Shown: positions 26,760 through 36,974, numbered from the stretch's first letter. The stretch: DNA of 64,000 nt from Nocardioides kongjuensis (GCF_013409625.1 NZ_JACCBF010000001.1:2483001-2547000), one strand, 5' to 3'. Numbers and translations are program-made. Notes: generated from the sequence alone by a model not told the origin.

Positions 26760-27974
26760 ATGCCCGAGGCCGTGATCGTTTCCGCTGCTCGTACGCCGAT
26801 CGGGCGTGCCAACAAGGGCTCGCTCAAGGACTTCCGCCCCGACGACCTGACCGCGTTCATCGCGCAGGCCGCGCTCGACAAGATCCCCGCCCTCGACCCG
26901 AAGGACGTCGACGACTTCTACCTCGGTGTCGGCCTGCCCGGCGGCGAGGCGGGCAACAACATGGCCCGGATCGTCACCACGCTCATGGGCACCGAGATCC
27001 CCGGCGCCACCATCACCCGCTACTGCTCCTCGTCGGTGCAGACCTCGCGGATGGCCTTCCACGCGATCAAGGCCGGCGAGGGCGACGTGTTCATCTCCGC
27101 CGGCGTCGAGACGGTCTCGCGCTTCCAGTTCGGCACCTCCGACCACATCCCGAACACCAAGAACCCGCTCTTCGCCGACGCCCAGCAGCGCACCGAGAAG
27201 TACGCCGAGGGCGGCCAGGTGTGGCACGACCCGCGCGAGGACGGCCTGCTGCCCGACATCTACATCGCGATGGGCCAGACCGCCGAGAACGTCGCGAGCA
27301 TCCGCGGCCTCAAGCGCGAGGACCTCGACCACTTCGGCGTCCGCTCGCAGAACCTCGCCGAGAAGGCCATCGCCGACGGCTTCTGGGAGCGCGAGATCAC
27401 CCCGGTGACCCTCGCAGACGGCACCGTCGTCAGCGCGGACGACGGCCCCCGCGCCGGCGTCACCTACGAGGCCCTCTCCGAGCTCAAGCCGGTCTTCCGC
27501 CCCGACGGCGTGGTCACGGCGGGCAACTGCTGCGCGCTCAACGACGGCGCTGCCGCGGTCGTGATCATGTCCGACACCAAGGCCGCCGAGCTCGGCCTGA
27601 CGCCGCTCGCCCGGATCGTGTCGACCGGCGTCTCCGGCCTCTCCCCCGAGATCATGGGCCTGGGCCCGGTGGAGGCGACCCGCAACGCCCTGCGCAACGC
27701 CAACATGACCATCGACGACATCGACCTCGCCGAGATCAACGAGGCCTTCGCCGCGCAGGTGCTGCCGTCCGCCGAGGACCTGGGCATCCCGATCGAGAAG
27801 CTCAACGTCAACGGTGGCGCCATCGCGGTCGGCCACCCCTTCGGCATGACCGGCGCCCGCCTGCAGAACACGCTGATCAACTCGCTGCAGTGGCACGACA
27901 AGTCCACCGGCCTGATCACCATGTGCGTCGGTGGCGGCCAGGGCATGGCGATGATCCTCGAGCGCCTCAGCTGA
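26760..27974 (+). CDS. Acetyl-CoA C-acyltransferase (thiolase)
   Basis: 404 residues from the ATG at 26760, with a CGAGGAG ribosome-binding site. The acyl-accepting Cys89 is in RYCSSSVQTS. The other thiolase motifs are EINEAFAAQ, GGAIAVGHPFGMTGARL and the base Cys in MCVGGGQGMA. It cleaves 3-ketoacyl-CoA to acetyl-CoA and a shorter acyl-CoA in beta-oxidation, or runs the reverse reaction. Length and motifs are complete. It has an AACAGGTT palindrome upstream like the enoyl-CoA hydratase. The repeat element at 27981 follows its stop. Confidence 0.95.
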   Translation: MPEAVIVSAARTPIGRANKGSLKDFRPDDLTAFIAQAALDKIPALDPKDVDDFYLGVGLPGGEAGNNMARIVTTLMGTEIPGATITRYCSSSVQTSRMAFHAIKAGEGDVFISAGVETVSRFQFGTSDHIPNTKNPLFADAQQRTEKYAEGGQVWHDPREDGLLPDIYIAMGQTAENVASIRGLKREDLDHFGVRSQNLAEKAIADGFWEREITPVTLADGTVVSADDGPRAGVTYEALSELKPVFRPDGVVTAGNCCALNDGAAAVVIMSDTKAAELGLTPLARIVSTGVSGLSPEIMGLGPVEATRNALRNANMTIDDIDLAEINEAFAAQVLPSAEDLGIPIEKLNVNGGAIAVGHPFGMTGARLQNTLINSLQWHDKSTGLITMCVGGGQGMAMILERLS

Positions 27975-27980
27975 TCCACC

Positions 27981-28093
27981 GACCCGGCACGAAGTAGCCC
28001 GGGATCCGCGCCGACCCGGCAGAAAGTGACCCTCCTGCGGCCATTTTCTGCCGGGTCGGCGTCATTTGCGAGCCAGCTCGAGCCGGGTCGGCG
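27981..28093. repeat. Dispersed inverted-repeat element, copy 2
   Basis: Shares its opening and end motifs with the element at 2258. It contains a perfect 17-base inverted repeat (28009-28025 and 28045-28061, arm CGCCGACCCGGCAGAAA) around a 19-base loop. Here the loop is kept, whereas copy 1 is a gapless palindrome. It could also terminate the thiolase transcript. Confidence 0.7.
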
Positions 28094-28107
28094 TCGGTGG
28101 GCAGCCG

Positions 28108-28113
28108 TAGGGT
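28108..28113 (+). promoter_or_regulatory. -10 element of the GNAT gene at 28122
   Basis: TAGGGT, 8 bases before the ATG. No Shine-Dalgarno sequence. Confidence 0.5.
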
Positions 28114-28121
28114 CAGGTCGC

Positions 28122-28691
28122 ATGAGCATCGACGTGCGGCCCGCGGCCGTCTTCGAGGACGTCAAGGCACTGATCGGGCCCAAGCGCCCCGACGCCAGCG
28201 TGTGCTGGTGCCTGAGCTACCGGATCCCGTCGACGCTCAACAACGCGATGCGTGGGCACGAACGCGGCGAGTACGTCGCCCGGCTGCTCGAGGAGGGGCC
28301 GCTGGGCGTGCTCGCCTACGACGGCGACACCCCCGTCGGCTGGGCCGCGATCGCACCCCGCTCCGCAACGACCTTCGCCCGCAACCGCAAGATCCCCCAC
28401 GTCGACGACCTGCCGGTGTGGTCGCTGTGGTGCATCCGGGTGCGGCCCGGCCACCGCGGCCGTGGCATCTCCCACGACCTCATCGAGGGCGCGGTCGCCT
28501 TCGCGCGTGAGCAGGGTGCGCCCGCGGTCGAGGCGTACCCGCTCGACAACGGCGGCGCGAAGGTCGACCTGACGATGGCGTACGCCGGGCTGCGCGCCAA
28601 CTTCGAGGCCGCCGGCTTCCGCCACGCCGCCGACACCACCTCGGTGCTGAGTGGACACCCTCGGGTGCTGATGCGGCGGGACCTAGACTGA
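28122..28691 (+). CDS. GNAT family N-acetyltransferase
   Basis: 189 residues from the ATG at 28122. The GNAT core is visible: GVLAYDGDTPVGWAAIAPR on strands 2-4, then LWCIRVRPGHRGRGISHDLI, which contains the acetyl-CoA loop RPGHRGRG. The N-terminal part has CWCLSYRIP, typical of a subgroup of actinobacterial GNAT proteins of unknown substrate. It is probably leaderless. A MarR gene starts 4 bases after its stop and has its own -10 inside the GNAT coding end. Confidence 0.87.
   Translation: MSIDVRPAAVFEDVKALIGPKRPDASVCWCLSYRIPSTLNNAMRGHERGEYVARLLEEGPLGVLAYDGDTPVGWAAIAPRSATTFARNRKIPHVDDLPVWSLWCIRVRPGHRGRGISHDLIEGAVAFAREQGAPAVEAYPLDNGGAKVDLTMAYAGLRANFEAAGFRHAADTTSVLSGHPRVLMRRDLD
28684..28689 (+). 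promoter_or_regulatory. -10 element of the MarR gene at 28696
   Basis: TAGACT, 6 bases before the GTG at 28696. It lies inside the last codons of the GNAT gene. Confidence 0.5.
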
Positions 28692-28695
28692 CGCG

Positions 28696-29220
28696 GTGAG
28701 CGACACGGTGACGGACCAGGACGCGACGCCAGCGTCGGCCGGCCACGAGCCGCGCTGGCTGGACCAGGACCAGCAACGGACCTGGCGCTCGTTCCTGCTC
28801 GGCACCACCCTGCTCCTCGACCGCCTCGACGAGGACCTGCGGCGCGAGCACGGGTTGTCCGCGGTCGAGTACGAGATCCTGGTCCGCCTCTCGGAGGCCG
28901 GAGGCACGCTGCGGATGGCCCAGCTCGCCGCCGCCCTCGCCCACAGCCGCAGCCGGGTGACCCACACCGTCAAGCGGATGGAGAACGCCGGCCTGGTCGT
29001 GCGCGAGGAGTCCCCCGAGGACGGCCGCGGCGTCGACTGCCGGCTCACCGACAGCGGCCTCGACATGCTCCGCACGGCGGCGCCCGACCACGTCGAGACC
29101 GTCCGACGCTCGCTGGTCGACCTCGTCGACCCCGAGGACCTCCAGGCGCTGGGGCGGGTCATGAACGCCGTCTGCGACCAGCTCATCTGCGCGCACCCGG
29201 AGCGCGAGCTCCGGCACTGA
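28696..29220 (+). CDS. MarR family transcriptional regulator
   Basis: 174 residues from a GTG. The winged helix is typical of MarR: LSAVEYEILVRLSEAGG, RMAQLAAALAHSRSRVTHTV as the recognition helix region, and VREESPEDGRGVDCRLTDSG as the wing. Long N- and C-terminal helices would make the dimer. The ligand is unknown. It follows the GNAT gene and might control it, but I see no clear palindrome near either start. It converges on the crcB pair with a 12-base gap. Confidence 0.88.
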   Translation: MSDTVTDQDATPASAGHEPRWLDQDQQRTWRSFLLGTTLLLDRLDEDLRREHGLSAVEYEILVRLSEAGGTLRMAQLAAALAHSRSRVTHTVKRMENAGLVVREESPEDGRGVDCRLTDSGLDMLRTAAPDHVETVRRSLVDLVDPEDLQALGRVMNAVCDQLICAHPERELRH

Positions 29221-29232
29221 CCCGGCGCAGCC

Positions 29233-29592
29233 TCACCACGAGGCGGTCAGCGCGAAGCCGGCGAAGGCCGCCCCGACGCCACCGAGGAGCGTGATCGCCA
29301 GGTTCCCGAACGCGGCCCCGGCGGCCCGGTCCTCGACCAGCCGCACGGTCTCGAAGGCGAAGGTGCTGAACGTCGTGAACGCGCCGCAGAAGCCGGTGCC
29401 GAGCAGGAGCAGGAGGTCGGCGTCGGCCGCGCTGCCGTACAGGCCGCCGAGCAGGAAGGCACCGGACAGGTTGATCGTCAACGTCCCCCACGGGATCAGC
29501 GCCGTGTGGCGCGACTGGACGAACCGGTCGAGCAGGTACCGCGCCGGTGCCCCGAGGGCCGCGCCCACGCACACCAACAGCCAGGCCGTCAC
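29233..29592 (-). CDS. crcB: Fluoride channel subunit CrcB/Fluc (second gene)
   Basis: 119 residues with four TM helices. The Fluc signature is clear: GAPARYLLDRFV, then PWGTLTINLSGAFLLGGLYG and GTGFCGAFTTFSTFAFETVRL. The GAFTTFSTF segment holds the Phe residues and the central-sodium region of the channel. It exports fluoride passively. The ATG overlaps the stop of the first crcB gene (ATGA). Tandem unequal crcB genes usually form a heterodimeric channel. Both would be controlled by the riboswitch upstream. Confidence 0.95.
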   Translation of the reverse strand: MTAWLLVCVGAALGAPARYLLDRFVQSRHTALIPWGTLTINLSGAFLLGGLYGSAADADLLLLLGTGFCGAFTTFSTFAFETVRLVEDRAAGAAFGNLAITLLGGVGAAFAGFALTASW

Positions 29593-30077
29593 GAGCGCGC
29601 CTCCTCGTCGGCCGTCGAGCGCACCGCCAGCCGGGCCAGCCCCAGGCCGGCCACGACCGCCACGAGCGCCGTGGCGGTGCTGCCGAGCAGGTAGGCCAGC
29701 GCCAGCCCCGGATGAGGATCGGCGCCGGCCAGCAGGTCCCGGACCTGCACGGCGTACGTCGAGAACGTGGTGAACCCGCCGAGCACCCCCACCCCCGCGA
29801 ACGGGCGCAGCAGCGGGTGGGCTGCGCGGGTCTCCTGCACCACGACCATCAGCGCTCCCAGGAGCAGCGAGCCGACCGCGTTGGTCACGAAGGTCGCCCA
29901 GGGGAAGCCGCCGGCCGGTGTCGGCCAGGCCAGCTCGAGCCCGTGGCGCGCGGCCGCGCCGATCACACCGCCCAGGGCGATCGCCGCGAGCGTCGCGTGG
30001 TGGGCGGACAGCTCGACGCGCTGGTCGGCGGAGCCGAGGTCGACATCGGGATCGACGGGCTCGTGGTGGTGCGTCAC
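29589..30077 (-). CDS. crcB: Fluoride channel subunit CrcB/Fluc (first gene)
   Basis: 162 residues from the GTG at 30077, preceded by AAGGTAGG. A His/Asp-rich N-terminal tail of ~35 residues precedes the four helices. The Fluc motifs are GGVIGAAARHGLELAW, FPWATFVTNAVGSLLLGAL and GVLGGFTTFSTYAVQVRDL. With the overlapping second gene it should form the double-barrelled fluoride channel. Expression is probably set by the fluoride riboswitch at 30122-30172, whose 3' end can pair with the ribosome-binding site. Confidence 0.95.
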   Translation of the reverse strand: MTHHHEPVDPDVDLGSADQRVELSAHHATLAAIALGGVIGAAARHGLELAWPTPAGGFPWATFVTNAVGSLLLGALMVVVQETRAAHPLLRPFAGVGVLGGFTTFSTYAVQVRDLLAGADPHPGLALAYLLGSTATALVAVVAGLGLARLAVRSTADEEARS

Positions 30078-30083
30078 GGGTGA

Positions 30084-30090
30084 CCTACCT
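30084..30090 (-). promoter_or_regulatory. crcB ribosome-binding site that can be sequestered
   Basis: AGGTAGG in the mRNA, 7 bases before the crcB GTG. It is exactly complementary to CCTACCT (30122-30128) at the 3' end of the riboswitch. That gives a direct means of hiding the site when the aptamer is not folded. Confidence 0.55.
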
Positions 30091-30121
30091 TCGTCGGGCC
30101 CCGGGCAGGGCACGGTCGGAG

Positions 30122-30172
30122 AGGTAGGGACTGTCAGCAGCAGTGCTGCGGTTGTCGGCGAGCCCCATCGCC
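30122..30172 (-). promoter_or_regulatory. Fluoride (crcB-motif) riboswitch
   Basis: The minus-strand RNA begins GGCGAUGGGGCUCGCC, the conserved first hairpin of the crcB motif, followed by GACAACCGC. It ends GCUGACAGUCCCUAC, matching the conserved 3' part. A short AGCACUGCU hairpin lies between. Its position directly before two crcB genes supports the call. In known members fluoride stabilises the fold and turns expression on. Confidence 0.88.
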
Positions 30173-30188
30173 ATCGGGGTCAACCTAG

Positions 30189-30213
30189 CAGGGGCGGCCA
30201 TCGGCCGCCCCTG
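30189..30213 (-). terminator. GC-rich hairpin after ettA
   Basis: 11-bp perfect stem (CAGGGGCGGCC and its complement) with a 3-base loop, just past the ettA stop and before the riboswitch. No U-tract. Confidence 0.6.
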
Positions 30214-30221
30214 CCCATCGA

Positions 30222-31904
<1,683 letters not shown>

Positions 31905-31910
31905 GGCCCA

Positions 31911-31916
31911 AATCTA
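31911..31916 (-). promoter_or_regulatory. -10 element of ettA
   Basis: TAGATT on the minus strand, 6 bases before the ettA GTG. Confidence 0.5.
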
Positions 31917-32324
31917 CGCAGCGGCGACCTCGCCGTCGCGCTCGGGGTCACCGCCCGGGCCGGAGGCCGCCACCTTGACGAAGCTCGCGGTGCCCCGGGT
32001 GAGGTCGTGACCGATGGTGACGGCGTCGATCTCGAGGGCGACGACCTCGATCCCGTGCTTGTTGACGTAGGTCCGGTGGTCGAGCCGACCGTGCACGACC
32101 ACGGGGTCACCCTGGCGCAGCGACGGCTCCGCGTTGCTGGCGAGACGACGCCAGGCGCTCACGCCGTACCACTGGGTCTCGCTGTCGACCCAGCTGCCCG
32201 TGGCGCGGTTGAAGTGGCGCGGCGTGCAGCCCAGCCGGAAGTTGAGGACCGGCACGCCGGCGACCTCCCGCAGCATCGGCGCGGTGCCGATCCAGCCCTG
32301 CACGGTGACCATCGTCTGGTTCAT
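31914..32324 (-). CDS. Single-stranded DNA-binding protein (SSB family)
   Basis: 136 residues from the ATG at 32324, preceded by GAAGGAGA. The OB fold runs through the first ~110 residues: TVQGWIGTAPMLREVAG, NFRLGCTPRHFNRATGSW, ETQWYGVSAWRRLASN and VVVHGRLDHRTYVNKHG. The C-terminus is short and acidic but lacks the usual DDDIPF-like tip. It is therefore more likely an accessory SSB (SsbB type) than the replication SSB. Its stop overlaps the -10 of ettA. Confidence 0.88.
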   Translation of the reverse strand: MNQTMVTVQGWIGTAPMLREVAGVPVLNFRLGCTPRHFNRATGSWVDSETQWYGVSAWRRLASNAEPSLRQGDPVVVHGRLDHRTYVNKHGIEVVALEIDAVTIGHDLTRGTASFVKVAASGPGGDPERDGEVAAA

Positions 32325-32515
32325 CGGATCTCCTTCGTCGGTGCCGACCGCGGGAGCGGCCGGTCGACGACCAGTCCACGCCAGGGGTACGACGAGCGGC
32401 ACCGGAGCGCCGCGACGCTGTGGAGAGCGCCGCCGGAAGCAACACCTGTGGGGTCCAGACGGCCTGTCGTGGGACCCGTGTTGCTGCAGCGACCGGGTTC
32501 CGGGACGCGGCGGCC

Positions 32516-34114
32516 TCACCCGCGGGCGGCCTCCACCCCCCGGCGGAAGGCGGTGTAGGACGCCAGCTCGGAGCGCAGCGGCTGGACCACGTCGCTGTCG
32601 AGGACCTGGTGCACGACGCCCCGCAGCGCCTCGTCGGCCTGGTCGGCACGCTGCCGGGCCAGCCCGCGGACCAGCGCCCGCCCGATCACCGAGAGCAGCA
32701 GGCCGAGGACCAGACCGCCGAGTCCCAGCGCTGCCGGGAGCGGGAGCCCCGCGACCTTGCCGAGGTCACCGGTGCTGCCCTGGACGGCGGCGACGCCCCA
32801 CCAGACGAGGCCGCCGACAGCGGCGAGCAGCAGCAGCCAGTGGAGCAGCCGGACGAGGGTCACCCACACGGGGAGCCGGCCGCCGAGGTCGACGGCCTGC
32901 AGGCCCTTCTCGAGCTTGTCGCCGGTCGCGGCCAGCCGGGAGCCGATCGCGTCGCGCAGACGAGGCGACCAGGCCGGACCGACGCCCTCGGAGGCCTCGT
33001 CGGCCAGGGCACGGATCGTGGTGTCGACGGCCGCCCGGTCGAGCGGCGCGACGGCGGGCTCACCGCGCGGGACCTCGTCGTCGCCGCGGCGGAGCAGGGC
33101 GAGCGGTGGCCAGGTGGCCGCGCCCCGTGCCCGCTCCCCCACCGTGCGCTCGATGCCCTCGACGACCGCGGAGACGCCCGCGGCGTCGGCGACCCGGTCC
33201 TCGACCTCCTCGACCCGGCGGGCGGGGAGCTCCCGGGCAGGCGTCGCGCCACCGGCCTGCTCGAGGCGAGCGGCGGCGGCCGCGATGTCGGCCTCGACGC
33301 GCAGGGTGGTGCTGCGCTTGTCGTGGACCCGGCGCAGGATCTCGGCGCGCAGCTCGGCCATGCCGATGCCCTCGCGAGCCGAGATCGGCAGCACCTGGAC
33401 GTCGGGCAGGCCGTCCTCGGCGAGCAGCCGCTTGACGTCGTCGACCATCGCCTGGCGGCGCTCGACCGGCACCGTGTCGATGTGGTTGAGCGCGACCAGC
33501 ATGACGTCCTGGTGCGTGCCCATCGGCTTGAAGTAGCGGTCGTGCACGGCCGCGTCGGCGTACTTCTGCGGGTCGAGGATCCACACCATCAGGTCGGCGA
33601 CGGCGATCAGCCGGTCGACCTCGAGGTGGTGGGCGACCTCGGTGGAGTCGTGGTCGGGCAGGTCGAGGAGCACCACACCGTCGAGCTCGGACTCCGAGGG
33701 GGTGTCGAGCATCGAGTCACGCATCGTCTGGTGGCGCGGCGGGATCCCGAGCCAGTCGAGCAGCTCGCCCGCACCCTGGCTGCCCCACACGACGGCGGTG
33801 GCCCACGAGGTCGTCGGGCGGCGGATGCCGACCGAGGACAGCTCGAGGCCGGTCAGCGCGTTGTAGGTCGACGACTTGCCCGAGCCGGTGGCACCCGCGA
33901 TGGCGACGACCGTGTGGCGGGCCGAGAGGCGCAGCCGGCTGGTCGACTTGGCGACGGCGGCGGCGACGTCGTCGAGCAGCACGTCGTCCACCCGGCCGCG
34001 CGCGGCCTCGACCGCAGCCCCGAGACCGTCGACGCGGGCCGCGATCGGCGTGCCCCGGGTCGCGAGGTCGCCGGGGACCAGGTCGTCGGTGCCTTCAGTC
34101 TGCGGTGCCGTCAC
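32516..34114 (-). CDS. Membrane-anchored GTPase, third gene of the PrsW operon
   Basis: 532 residues from the GTG at 34114, which overlaps the previous stop (GTGA). The N-terminal G domain shows GATGSGKSST at about residues 74-83, DLPDHDS as G3 and NHID as G4, as in Era/Der-like ribosome-associated GTPases. The C-terminal third has two TM helices (LLHWLLLLAAVGGLVWWG and ALGLGGLVLGLLLSVIG). Partners in the operon are a dynamin-like GTPase and a PrsW protease. Possible roles are membrane remodelling or stress signalling; both are inference. Confidence 0.8.
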   Translation of the reverse strand: MTAPQTEGTDDLVPGDLATRGTPIAARVDGLGAAVEAARGRVDDVLLDDVAAAVAKSTSRLRLSARHTVVAIAGATGSGKSSTYNALTGLELSSVGIRRPTTSWATAVVWGSQGAGELLDWLGIPPRHQTMRDSMLDTPSESELDGVVLLDLPDHDSTEVAHHLEVDRLIAVADLMVWILDPQKYADAAVHDRYFKPMGTHQDVMLVALNHIDTVPVERRQAMVDDVKRLLAEDGLPDVQVLPISAREGIGMAELRAEILRRVHDKRSTTLRVEADIAAAAARLEQAGGATPARELPARRVEEVEDRVADAAGVSAVVEGIERTVGERARGAATWPPLALLRRGDDEVPRGEPAVAPLDRAAVDTTIRALADEASEGVGPAWSPRLRDAIGSRLAATGDKLEKGLQAVDLGGRLPVWVTLVRLLHWLLLLAAVGGLVWWGVAAVQGSTGDLGKVAGLPLPAALGLGGLVLGLLLSVIGRALVRGLARQRADQADEALRGVVHQVLDSDVVQPLRSELASYTAFRRGVEAARG

Positions 34115-35850
34115 AGGTGTCCACCCGTCCCCTTCTTGGCCGCGGCGAACCGCAGGTCGTCCACTCGTCGCGCCGCCTGGCGCAGCTGGTCCGGCGCGTC
34201 GGGCTTGAGCTCCCACTGCGCGGCCGGCGCGAGGTAGCGGGCACGCTCGGCGCCCATCAGCGTCGTGAGCCGACGCGCCAGCCTGCCGCGGGCCTGGTCG
34301 ACCACGCGGGCCGCACCGGCCTCACCGATCGTGCTGTCCAGCAGGGTCCGGCCGAGCCGGACCGACTCGCCGGCGGCACCGTGGGCGTCGGGGCCGGCCA
34401 GGGCGACGACGCCGAGGGTCACCGCGAGGCCGCGGGCGCCGAGGGCGAGGAAGCGGGCGCTGTGCCGCGCGTCGCCGGCCTCGTGCTTGACCAGCTCCTG
34501 GAGCTCGTCGTGCCAGGCCCGGATCTCCTGCTCGGCCTGCGAGCGCAGCCCGCGCCCTGCCCGGGCGAGGTCGTCGGTCGTCGACCTCAGCAGCGCCTCG
34601 CCGTAGGACCGCTCGCGCCAGGCTGCGGCCGCGGTCGCGGCGGCCCGCTCGGCGTGGTCGGCGACGAGGGCCTCGAGGCCCATCTCGATCGCGACCCCGA
34701 CCCGCTCGGCCTGCTGCGGCTTGCCCTTGATGGCGTTGACCAGCCGCTCGCGCACGAAGCCGACCTTGGCCTCGAGGGTGCGGGTCAGCTCGCCGCTGCC
34801 GACGAACTCCTGCCAGCGGGCGAGCAGGTCGCCGCGCAGCAGGGTGCCGTCGCCGGCCGCGGAGAGCAGCGCGGCCTGGGCGTCGTCGTACACCTTGTCG
34901 GCGAGGGTCAGCAGCTCGCCCACCGCCTCGACCTGGAGCGCGACGGCGTCGGCGATCGGGAACGCCTTGCGGGTCACCGTGCGCACCGCGCCGGCGACGG
35001 TCTGGTTGACGACCTCACGCTTGGCGGCGGCGTCCGAGGCCAGCGCCGCGAGCCAGCCGTTGATCTCGGTGCCGTACGACGCCGGCAGCAGGCCCTCCTC
35101 GCTCACCTCGCCCTGCGGTACGGCGAACAGCGGGCTGTCCTTGAGGCCGCGGGCGGCCATCATCCGGGCGAGGTGGACCGAGACGGTCGCGACGTCGTCG
35201 GCCGAGGTGCGGCTCAGGACGAGGGCGACGGCGGTGTTGCGCTCGACGGCGTTCTTGAGGTGGTCCCACGGGACCTGGTCGGAGTAGCGGGCCGCGGAGG
35301 TGACGAAGAGCCACAGGTCGGCGGCGGCGAGCAGCTGGGAGGCGAGCTCGCGGTTGCGCTCGTCGACCGAGTCGACGTCGGGGGCGTCGAGGATCGCCAG
35401 GCCGCGGGGGACGGCGGGGCTGGGCACCAGCTGGATCGCGAACTGGTCGTTGGTCGGCTGGCTGACCCGGGCCAGCTCGGGCAGCAGCCGGTCGGCGCCG
35501 AACCAGCGGCCGTCCTCGGGGTGGTGGACCAGGACGGGCGAGCGGGTGGTGGGCCGCAGCAGGCCGGGAACGGTGACCCGGTCCCCGACGAGGGTGTTGA
35601 CGAGGGTGGACTTGCCGGCACCGGTCGAGCCGCCGACGACGACGAGCAGCGGCGCGTCGATCTCGGTGAGGCGCGGGATGATGTAGTCCTCGAGCTGCTC
35701 GATGATGTGCTCGCGGCCCACGCGCAGCGCGTCGACGCCGGGCAGGTCGAGGGGCAAGGGTGCGCTGAGGAGGGATCCGTGCAGCCGGACCACCTCGGTG
35801 AGCATCCTGCTCCCGAGGAAGGTCTCGTTGAGATCGGCGCCGAGGGTCAT
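34111..35850 (-). CDS. Dynamin-like GTPase, second gene of the PrsW operon
   Basis: 579 residues from the ATG at 35850, overlapping the prsW-like stop (ATGA). The P-loop GGSTGAGKSTL is at about residues 73-83. G3 is DAPDVDS and a G4-like LSRTSADD follows. A long helical region of ~330 residues with many Ala/Arg/Glu heptads follows the G domain, as in dynamin-family stalks. One short hydrophobic stretch (FLALGARGLAVTLGVVAL) could touch the membrane. Bacterial dynamins reshape or protect membranes. The next GTPase is coupled to it, which suggests that the pair acts together. Confidence 0.82.
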   Translation of the reverse strand: MTLGADLNETFLGSRMLTEVVRLHGSLLSAPLPLDLPGVDALRVGREHIIEQLEDYIIPRLTEIDAPLLVVVGGSTGAGKSTLVNTLVGDRVTVPGLLRPTTRSPVLVHHPEDGRWFGADRLLPELARVSQPTNDQFAIQLVPSPAVPRGLAILDAPDVDSVDERNRELASQLLAAADLWLFVTSAARYSDQVPWDHLKNAVERNTAVALVLSRTSADDVATVSVHLARMMAARGLKDSPLFAVPQGEVSEEGLLPASYGTEINGWLAALASDAAAKREVVNQTVAGAVRTVTRKAFPIADAVALQVEAVGELLTLADKVYDDAQAALLSAAGDGTLLRGDLLARWQEFVGSGELTRTLEAKVGFVRERLVNAIKGKPQQAERVGVAIEMGLEALVADHAERAAATAAAAWRERSYGEALLRSTTDDLARAGRGLRSQAEQEIRAWHDELQELVKHEAGDARHSARFLALGARGLAVTLGVVALAGPDAHGAAGESVRLGRTLLDSTIGEAGAARVVDQARGRLARRLTTLMGAERARYLAPAAQWELKPDAPDQLRQAARRVDDLRFAAAKKGTGGHL

Positions 35851-36968
35851 CGCTGGGGTACCACCTGTCCGGGAAATGCGATCCGCGGCCGGGCCGCCTG
35901 GATCCGACCGAGGAAGTCCTGTCCGCGCGCCTGCCAGTCGGCCGGCGCGGTGCCGCGCAGCAGCCGGTGGTGCAGGAAGCCGAGCTCGATGGCCGCCTGC
36001 TGGTAGTCGCGCATCGCCCGCTCGGCGTCGGGTCCGCCCGCCCGGCGGGCGAACCGGCGGGCCTCGCGGCGGGCCCGCAGGTCGACGACCCAGCCGATGT
36101 CGGTGGCCGGCAGCAGGCCACGCTGGGCGGCGTCGCCGAGCGCGACGCGCAGCAGGTGCGCCTCGGTCTCGCGGGCCCACCACGCGAGTCCGATCATGCC
36201 GATGAACGCCGGGGCCATGATGACGACGTACACGATCGCGAAGCTGCCGAAGCCGAAGACGGTCGAGCCGTTCCAGGTCGCGTGGGCGAGCACGGCGAGC
36301 AGGTAGCCGCCGATCGGGGCCAGCCAGCGCACGGCCGGGCGGCGCGACGACACGGCGAGGCCGATGCCGACGCCGGTGAACGCCGTGAAGAGCGGGTGGG
36401 CGAACGGGCTGAAGATGCAGCGCACCACGAAGGTGCCGGTGACCGCCTCGATGCCGCCGGGGCCCATGCCGTCGGTGCCGTTCCAGGCCGAGGCGAGGTA
36501 GAGGATGTTCTCGGTGAAGGCGAAGCCGACACCGACCATGCCGGCGTAGACGATGCCGTCGAGGATCCCGTCGACCTCCGCCCGGCGCCACCACAGCAGC
36601 AGCACGAGGAACAGTCCCTTGCTGGCCTCCTCGGTCACCGGCGCGACGATCGCGAGCGAGGAGGTGTCGGTGAAGCCGACGAACAGTCCCCCGAGGCCCT
36701 GGACGACGATCGCCGCCATGGTCGCCACGAAGGCACCCCAGCCGAGCCCGGCGACGAGCAGCGCGCGCGGCTCGGGCTCGTAGCGGTCCAGCCAGAGGTA
36801 CGCCGCCAGCACCGGCCCGACCGGCAGCGCCGCGAGCGCGGTGGCGAGCAGCGTGATCCCCGGTGCACCGGACAGGGCGAGGACGAGGAGCGTGAGCAGT
36901 GCGCCGAGCGTCACGGCCACGGTCACGACGACCGTGAAGGCAAGGCTGTTGCGGCGGACTGCGGGCAT
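35847..36968 (-). CDS. PrsW-family intramembrane metalloprotease
   Basis: 373 residues with about eight TM helices. The PrsW signatures are present: APVTEEASKGLFLVLLLW with the EExxK motif, GVGFAFTENILYL, SPFAHPLFTAFTGVGIGLA and LAHATWNGS. The metal ligands are the glutamates and histidines in these motifs. PrsW in Bacillus cleaves an anti-sigma factor, but actinobacterial members have no known substrate. The C-terminal ~90 residues are soluble. It is the first gene of a three-gene coupled operon with two GTPases. The -10 TAGGGT lies 6 bases before its ATG. Confidence 0.9.
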   Translation of the reverse strand: MPAVRRNSLAFTVVVTVAVTLGALLTLLVLALSGAPGITLLATALAALPVGPVLAAYLWLDRYEPEPRALLVAGLGWGAFVATMAAIVVQGLGGLFVGFTDTSSLAIVAPVTEEASKGLFLVLLLWWRRAEVDGILDGIVYAGMVGVGFAFTENILYLASAWNGTDGMGPGGIEAVTGTFVVRCIFSPFAHPLFTAFTGVGIGLAVSSRRPAVRWLAPIGGYLLAVLAHATWNGSTVFGFGSFAIVYVVIMAPAFIGMIGLAWWARETEAHLLRVALGDAAQRGLLPATDIGWVVDLRARREARRFARRAGGPDAERAMRDYQQAAIELGFLHHRLLRGTAPADWQARGQDFLGRIQAARPRIAFPGQVVPQR

Positions 36969-36974
36969 GGGGGA

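Noticed and set aside
32325..32515. Hidden gene or RNA in the gap between ssb and the GTPase
   Set aside because: This ~190-base gap has no open frame with a start signal and no strong hairpin that I could identify.
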